Assembly (NCBI GenBank): GCA_002709955.1
Contig: PAQY01000012.1
Coordinates: 1-64,000 of the forward strand
DNA from: Rhodospirillaceae bacterium
GTDB taxonomy: Bacteria > Pseudomonadota > Alphaproteobacteria > UBA8366 > Aestuariispiraceae
Direction of reading: 5' to 3'
DNA: 64,000 nucleotides
Positions 59,648 to 64,000 of the stretch are shown piece by piece (the stretch's first letter is position 1; every line of letters begins with the position of its first letter). The translations under genes and the position numbers were made by a program. The notes below the pieces were generated by a model. The model did no database searches, was not told where the DNA came from, and saw only the letters and a list, made by a program, of their open reading frames with translations.

Positions 59648-60612
59648 GACACCTCCACGGAGACGAGAGGATCCTCGAAGATGTCGCAGCTATCGAAGAA
59701 ATAAGCGAGCACGGCCAGCGCGGCGCCCTGGCGCTTGGGTTCGCCATTCATGCCGGCATAGTCCTGCAAGTGCTTGAAGATCTTGTCGGCCGGAAGATCG
59801 AGGGCTTTCAGTTCGGCGTAGCGCATGCGGAACGCTTCCGCGATCCTCTCGCCGAGATCCGGTCGGGGGCTTTTGCGAAAGAAGATGTCAACGAGGCTCG
59901 ACTTGCGCCGGCCGATCCGCAGCAGGAGCCCGGATTCATCGGAAAGCGCGTTCTTTTCCAGCTTCTCCAACGACGGCGGGGTGAGCGGTGGATCGCCGGC
60001 ATTCGGCTCCTGACGCTGCAGCGCTTCGATTATCGGCACGAGGTCAGCCATTACCAGGCGATCGACAATGGCGATCGAAGCCGCGGGGCCGAACAGCGCC
60101 TGCAAGGCGGCCGGTTCAAGATCCATGGTGAGCTTCAGGAGTTCCGGCTCCGACCAAGTCTCGATGACAACCGGCGCATGCACCTGACGGAGTCCATCGA
60201 TATGCCGGACCGCATTCGGCGGAAGGCCTCGACCATCATTATGGACGAAGACCCATTCGGCCATGTCGGCATTCCAATGGCCGCGTGCGCCATGAAAGTC
60301 CTCATCGACCTTGGCGATGAGTTCGGCTTCCTTCATGGCGTCGGGGGCATAGCACTGGAAGACGGACTTGGTACTGATGCGGCGGCCGTCGCATTTCAGA
60401 TCGCCAAAGGGGCCGTAGGGGCGCACTTCTTCGAAATCGGCCCCGAAAGCGTAACCCGCAAGACGAACGAACCAGTCTTGGAACGCCGTGCCGTGATGGG
60501 TGTGGAAGGCCAGCCGAAAGCGATCGACATAGATAGAGTGCTGCAGTTCATCCCTGGTGCTGCTTGGCCGCCCGGATTGGCTTTGGCGCACGCACCGTCG
60601 GTGCGATGTCAC
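59644..60612 (-). CDS. ABC-3C effector with nuclease-like N-terminus
   Basis: A 322-residue protein. The N-terminal part has GTAFQDWFVRLAGYAFGADFEEVRPYGPFGDLKCDGRRISTKSVFQCYAPDAMKEAE; the G-D-x-K-x-D-G and Q-C-Y-A-P elements are the restriction-endonuclease-like pattern of ABC-3C effectors. The C-terminal half (LPADKIFKHLQDYAGMNGEPKRQGAALAVLAYFFDSCDIFEDP) is the ABC-3C C-terminal domain that docks to the middle component. The start at 60612 overlaps the antitoxin gene by 65 bases; a shorter start is not evident. Confidence 0.75.
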   Translation of the reverse strand: MTSHRRCVRQSQSGRPSSTRDELQHSIYVDRFRLAFHTHHGTAFQDWFVRLAGYAFGADFEEVRPYGPFGDLKCDGRRISTKSVFQCYAPDAMKEAELIAKVDEDFHGARGHWNADMAEWVFVHNDGRGLPPNAVRHIDGLRQVHAPVVIETWSEPELLKLTMDLEPAALQALFGPAASIAIVDRLVMADLVPIIEALQRQEPNAGDPPLTPPSLEKLEKNALSDESGLLLRIGRRKSSLVDIFFRKSPRPDLGERIAEAFRMRYAELKALDLPADKIFKHLQDYAGMNGEPKRQGAALAVLAYFFDSCDIFEDPLVSVEVS

Positions 60613-60916
60613 CCAGATGATGAATGCGCATGGCCGGCCGCTTCGGCAGTTTCACCATGAGTTCCAGCTTGCCGCCGACTGCTTCAACATAGCTGCGGAG
60701 TGTCGAGAGATACATGTCAGCCTGATTCTCGATCTTGGAGACCGAAGGCTGCTTGATGTTAAGCGCGGTAGCGATATCGGCCTGTGCCTTGCCGGTAATC
60801 TCGCGCAACTCGCGCAGACCCTCGACCTCCTGCTTCAGGGCTTGATATCGCACGTCGATTGCGGCCTGCTCTTCAACAGGCAGCGCGGCGATGACTTCAT
60901 TCAGGCTCCGGCCCAT
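60548..60916 (-). CDS. XRE-family antitoxin (HigA type)
   Basis: A 122-residue protein. It opens MGRSLNEVIAALPVEEQAAIDVRYQALKQEVEGLRELREITGKAQADIATALNIKQPSVSKIENQADMYLSTLRSYVEAVGGKLEL, the HTH_XRE of HigA-type antitoxins paired with Gp49-like toxins. A Pro/Arg-rich tail follows (PTVRAPKPIRAAKQ). It begins one base after the toxin stop and runs 65 bases into the effector gene in another frame, so TA pair and ABC-3C genes form one transcription unit. Confidence 0.83.
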   Translation of the reverse strand: MGRSLNEVIAALPVEEQAAIDVRYQALKQEVEGLRELREITGKAQADIATALNIKQPSVSKIENQADMYLSTLRSYVEAVGGKLELMVKLPKRPAMRIHHLGDIAPTVRAPKPIRAAKQHQG

Positions 60917-60917
60917 C

Positions 60918-61250
60918 TCACATTCCCTTTTTCGCGGCTTTCAGGTTTTCCATATGCATGGAATACCGCAAATCCGCTTTTGCTTTAAGCTGCTCGTGGA
61001 AGAGCTTCTGGCTGCCGCCAGATTTATCACCCGCCACCAGCAGGATTGTCTTTCTCTCTGGGTCGAAGGCGAAGGCGGCACGCCATTGGCCATCGGTAGC
61101 CCCGAAGCGCGTTTCCTTCATATTATCGTGTCTCGACCTTTTGGGCGTGTCGGCGTGCGGACGACCAAGCTGCGAGCCATAATTGTCAAGCAGCTCGGTA
61201 ATAGCCAGCAATTCGCTTGGCACCTGTCGCTCGAAGGCCAGAAATTCCAT
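60918..61250 (-). CDS. RelE/HigB-type toxin (Gp49 family)
   Basis: A 110-residue protein with LLDNYGSQLGRPHADTPKRSRHDNMKETRFGATDGQWRAAFAFDPERKTILLVAGDKSGGSQKLFHEQLKAKADLRYSMHM. The LGRPH, NMKETRF, WRAAFAFDP and LLVAGDKSG motifs are the Gp49/HigB family, ribosome-dependent mRNA interferases. Toxin precedes antitoxin, as in higBA. It is the first gene of the operon, 37 bases from its predicted promoter. Confidence 0.85.
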   Translation of the reverse strand: MEFLAFERQVPSELLAITELLDNYGSQLGRPHADTPKRSRHDNMKETRFGATDGQWRAAFAFDPERKTILLVAGDKSGGSQKLFHEQLKAKADLRYSMHMENLKAAKKGM

Positions 61251-61286
61251 CTCGAAGGTATCGTCTAGTCTAATTTCTCACAAATT

Positions 61287-61315
61287 GATATAGCCTGGAA
61301 GCTATGTTTGGTCAA
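61287..61315 (-). promoter_or_regulatory. Promoter and dyad operator of the TA-ABC-3C operon
   Basis: On the minus strand TTGACC (61310-61315) and TATATC (61287-61292) are separated by 17 bases. ATAGC (61290-61294) and GCTAT (61301-61305) form an inverted repeat between and over the elements, well placed for repression by the XRE antitoxin. The remaining 61316-61773 is AT-rich toward the tRNA and shows no supported gene. Confidence 0.65.
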
Positions 61316-61773
61316 TGGGAAGGATGTGCGGCTGGGCCGACGACGCCGTGTTCATTAGTCGGCAGCTTACGTGGGATCGGAGGGATATGAAAGGCGCGGG
61401 CGTCATTGCGCGGCCAGTCTTGTTCGGCATCGTTTTCTTCTCGCCTCCCCCGACCAACGCTGGCATCAGATAGCAGCTGGCGGTGGCTGCTGTGTCCACT
61501 AGCCGGAAATTGATGAGTATCTCGGCACCGAAGAAAAAGAAGGAACGTCACACTTACCTAAGTTAACATTTGCGAGATCACCAGTGTATTCTTGTTATGT
61601 TCGTATATGTAAGCCTTAGTGAGATTCAGCGCAAAAATTAGTGAAATCCGACAATAAGATTCTACTTAAAAATTGTTGAAATTTAGATATGTTTCTTAAA
61701 ATGAACAAATATGGTATATGCAGCTTTATGCGCAAATTTTGACTATTAACTATGAAAAATCACAGAAGGAATA

Positions 61774-61850
61774 TGGTGGGCCTGGCAGGACTTGAACCCG
61801 CGACCAAACCGTTATGAGCGGTCCGCTCTAACCAGCTGAGCTACAGGCCC
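61774..61850 (-). tRNA. tRNA-Ile(CAU)
   Basis: A complete 77-nt cloverleaf on the minus strand: acceptor GGGCCTG/CAGGCCC, D-arm GCTC..GAGC, anticodon stem GACCG/CGGTT with loop CTCATAA (anticodon at 61814-61816), T-arm GCGGG TTCAAGT CCTGC and encoded CCA. The D-arm and acceptor text match the minor Ile tRNA whose CAU is modified to lysidine, not initiator or elongator Met. It marks the return to chromosome. Confidence 0.88.
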
Positions 61851-61935
61851 ACCGACCGGTTCTGTGACCGGTAGGGAGCGCTATAGCAAAGCTTTCAGGG
61901 TTTCACCAGAGTTGGGTGACGGTGTTTTGTGGTTT

Positions 61936-63411
61936 TTATCGCACGGCTTCGATTCTGCGGATGAAATCATTCAGAATGATCCGCCATAATTCATCTTTCA
62001 GCAGCTTGTCTTCGACCCCGGCATCCAGGTTTGGGTTGTCGTTTACTTCAATCACCACAGCGCGGTCGCCAATCAATTTGGCATCCACACCATATAGGCC
62101 ATTGCCGATGGGGGCAGCGGCGGCCAGCGCTGCCTTTAGGATGCTGGGTGGGACGGCATCGATTTCAACGGTTTCAAAGCCCCCCTGATCCGGTTCGCCT
62201 TTTTTGGCGTGATTGATAATCTGCCAATGGCCGCGCGCCATCATGTATTTGGACGCAAAAAGGGGCTGATTGTTCAGGATGCCAATCCGCCAATCATAGT
62301 CGGTGCGCAAATATTCCTGACCCAGGATCAGGCTGGAATGGTTAAGCATTTCCCGGCCCAGCTGGATCATCTGGGCTGGCGTGTCGGCCCGCTTCACGCC
62401 CTTGGAAAAGGCACCGTCTGGCACTTTCAGAACGATGGGATAGTCACAGTCGGTTGAGACCTTTTCCAGATTGGTCTTATCGATGATCACTGTTTTGGGG
62501 GACGGGATGTTGTGGGTTCGGAACAGTTCCGCCAGATAGACCTTGTTGGTACAACGCAGGATCGAGGCGGCGTCATCCAGACAGGGAATTCCCTCTGCAT
62601 CCGCCCGTTTGGCAAAGCGATAGGTGTGGTGATCCAACGCCGTCGTCTCGCGAATGAAAAGCGCATCAAATTCCGCCAGGCGGGGCAGGTCGCGCTGACC
62701 GATTGTGTCCACCTTCACCCCCATTGTCGCGCCAACCCGGGTCAGCCGTTGAATGGCAAGCGGGCTGGAGGGGGGTATGACCTCTTTTGGATCGATCAGC
62801 ACGGCCAGGTGATATTTCGGTAATTTCCCAATGGCGGGCATTGGCCGATGGCGCTTGGTATAATGATCCAGGCCGCGCCCGAACAAGGCGCGGTCGGCAT
62901 TGGGCAGTGTTTTCCAGTTAGGGACCTTCACATCCTTGATGCGATACAGCGCAGCGCCCCGCTTGGTTTCGCCCCGTTCATATTGAATGCGCACAATTGG
63001 GCATCGGAATGCATCAAAGACGGCGCGGGCCAGGGTTTTGAAACGAAGCTCGTCCGTCAGGCCGAAACATACCGTGATCGATGGTGTCGGGGCATCGGTG
63101 GCGGCCGAGCGCATTGCTTTATTCAGAAAGCGCTCCATATCGCCAAGTGCGCGGCGGTAGATGCGTTTCCACCCCACCCATAACATCGCTTCGGCAGACG
63201 GCATGATCTTGTCGCCCCGTGCTTCGGCTGTCAGGGCGCAATAATATCCAAGACCCAGATAGCTGTAATCGCTGCACAAATTCACCACACGGGTGCGCAT
63301 GGGATAGGGTTTGGAGCGCGTCAGGTAATCATGGGCGGAGATGGCTTCGCGTCCGGGACCGGGGAAGGGGAAATCAGACGCATCATCAACGACGAAAACG
63401 GTTCTGCTCAT
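61936..63411 (-). CDS. RimK-family ATP-grasp protein with N-terminal RLAN-like domain
   Basis: A 491-residue protein. The N-terminal half (SRTVFVVDDASDFPFPGPGREAISAHDYLT, LCSDYSYLGLGYYCALTAEARGDKIMPSAEAML) is the RLAN domain that precedes such ATP-grasp modules. The C-terminal half has ATP-grasp landmarks: YPIVLKVPDGAFSKGVKRADTPAQM, LILGQEYLRTDYDWRIGILN, and GLYGVDAKLIGDRAVVIEVNDNPNLDAGVEDKLL (metal-binding E-x-N). It ligates an amino acid or peptide to a substrate, probably together with the adjacent C39-like peptidase. Confidence 0.85.
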   Translation of the reverse strand: MSRTVFVVDDASDFPFPGPGREAISAHDYLTRSKPYPMRTRVVNLCSDYSYLGLGYYCALTAEARGDKIMPSAEAMLWVGWKRIYRRALGDMERFLNKAMRSAATDAPTPSITVCFGLTDELRFKTLARAVFDAFRCPIVRIQYERGETKRGAALYRIKDVKVPNWKTLPNADRALFGRGLDHYTKRHRPMPAIGKLPKYHLAVLIDPKEVIPPSSPLAIQRLTRVGATMGVKVDTIGQRDLPRLAEFDALFIRETTALDHHTYRFAKRADAEGIPCLDDAASILRCTNKVYLAELFRTHNIPSPKTVIIDKTNLEKVSTDCDYPIVLKVPDGAFSKGVKRADTPAQMIQLGREMLNHSSLILGQEYLRTDYDWRIGILNNQPLFASKYMMARGHWQIINHAKKGEPDQGGFETVEIDAVPPSILKAALAAAAPIGNGLYGVDAKLIGDRAVVIEVNDNPNLDAGVEDKLLKDELWRIILNDFIRRIEAVR

Positions 63412-63436
63412 TGTGGGCTGAAACTCCTATTTCGGG

Positions 63437-64000
63437 TTATTTTGGATCCGTCAGGCGCAGCACCAATGCGGCACGCTGGCGGGCCCGGCCATAGCGGGAC
63501 ATGCGTTCGAAATCTTCCCGGGGGATGGGCAGGGCCATCCGATCCGTCTGGCTTTGGATCACATCCGGGTCGACAAAGGGGTCATGCACAAAGACGAAAC
63601 GGTCACTCAGCGCCACCACGACAACCCAATGGGGGACCTTTTCACGATCCAGCGCATAGGTCGAGATCAACACGATGGGGATGCCGCCGCTGTCCAACAC
63701 TTCCTGTACTTCCGGCAATGTCAGGGCCCGGTTGTCGACGGGAATTTCAAGATCTTGCAACTGCGCCAGATAATCTTCCTGAACCAGGCGAATGACGTCC
63801 TTTTTCTTCTGGCTGCGGACGGAGTCGATGAACATCACGTCTGGATCGCGCACATGCACCCGCACGTCAAAGCCGCGGGCCGCAGCGGCCAGCGCCATGC
63901 CATAGGGAGAACATCCGGCGGGCCCTTTGGTCATAAAGACCGTCGTCGCCTCCCGCCACAGGCGCAGTTCTTCCCGGCGCGTCATCGGTGTTTCTGGCTT
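63437..64000 (-). CDS. C39-like cysteine peptidase (DUF3335 type), N-terminus outside the window
   Basis: The frame runs without stop to the right edge (KPETPMTRREELRLWREATTVFMTKGPAGCSPYGMALAAAARGFDVRVHV). Family members start with a VPYFPQTT..CGPA nucleophile segment upstream of this, so the gene is partial here, although an ATG lies at 63985. HWVVVVALSDRFVFVHDPFVDPDV carries the catalytic His and Asp. It is paired with the RimK-type gene 25 bases downstream, a conserved neighbourhood for a peptide-modification pathway. Confidence 0.75.
   Translation of the reverse strand, partial: KPETPMTRREELRLWREATTVFMTKGPAGCSPYGMALAAAARGFDVRVHVRDPDVMFIDSVRSQKKKDVIRLVQEDYLAQLQDLEIPVDNRALTLPEVQEVLDSGGIPIVLISTYALDREKVPHWVVVVALSDRFVFVHDPFVDPDVIQSQTDRMALPIPREDFERMSRYGRARQRAALVLRLTDPK

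Noticed and set aside
59406-59747. Long N-terminal extension of the DUF2326 ATPase
   Set aside because: It covers the middle-component gene in another frame and has Arg/Ser/Pro-rich shadow composition. The ATG at 59405 fits the family start.
61302-61551. Two short minus-strand frames upstream of the toxin gene
   Set aside because: They overlap each other and the promoter, and show no conserved features.

Overview
The window looks like an alphaproteobacterial chromosome of moderate GC content. It is built mainly from mobile DNA, with ordinary chromosome only at the far right (tRNA-Ile(CAU), a RimK-type ATP-grasp gene and a C39-like peptidase gene). The family content points to Alphaproteobacteria: DUF6362, DUF3489, DUF6441 and DUF6127 phage families, a protease-capsid fusion and a RepB-like ParB. 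I cannot name a genus.

1-25.2 kb is the late half of a siphophage-like prophage, almost all on the plus strand. It runs: RuvC-like resolvase tail, a ParB-methyltransferase fusion, GpA-type terminase, gpW, portal, protease-capsid fusion, head-tail joining genes, tail tube, tail chaperone with a probable -1 frameshift product, tape measure, fibre genes, NlpC/P60, TipJ, endolysin and holin. A minus-strand PIN-like gene sits between the tape measure gene and the next tail gene, and has displaced that gene's start.

25.2-42.05 kb is cargo plus the integration module. One compact minus-strand operon reads HTH-hsdM-hsdS-ptuA-ptuB-hsdR-hrgA-like, that is, a Septu pair nested inside a type I restriction-modification operon. 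A divergent HNH gene follows. Then come a translationally coupled serine recombinase-ParB-RepB trio, a divergent XRE regulator and a tyrosine integrase. The region ends at a 46-bp 3' half of a tRNA gene (42001-42046), the probable attachment site. The prophage therefore carries its defence genes between lysis and integrase.

42.05-50.4 kb holds a metal, disulfide and membrane cluster (MerR, CDF transporter, DsbB, DsbA, Sco, PCuAC, LspA, second Sco, frameshifted DedA). It is followed by decayed genes: a truncated IS3, the C-terminal scrap of a HigB toxin, two orphan HigA-like genes and a DnaQ-like exonuclease interrupted by an in-frame TAG.

50.4-55.85 kb is an AT-rich Tn7-like core, tnsA-tnsB-tnsC-tniQ on the minus strand, with an inverted repeat and three 26-27 bp iterons upstream of tnsA. 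No cas genes or CRISPR array are present.

55.86-61.3 kb is a GC-rich minus-strand operon of seven genes: RelE/HigB-like toxin, XRE antitoxin, and an ABC-three-component (ABC-3C) set (nuclease-like effector, small middle component, DUF2326 SMC-like ATPase), followed by an unrecognised protein and a TIGR02391/HEPN-like protein. It has one visible sigma70-like promoter with an inverted repeat. This operon and the recombinase-ParB-RepB trio are the strongest candidates for undescribed systems.
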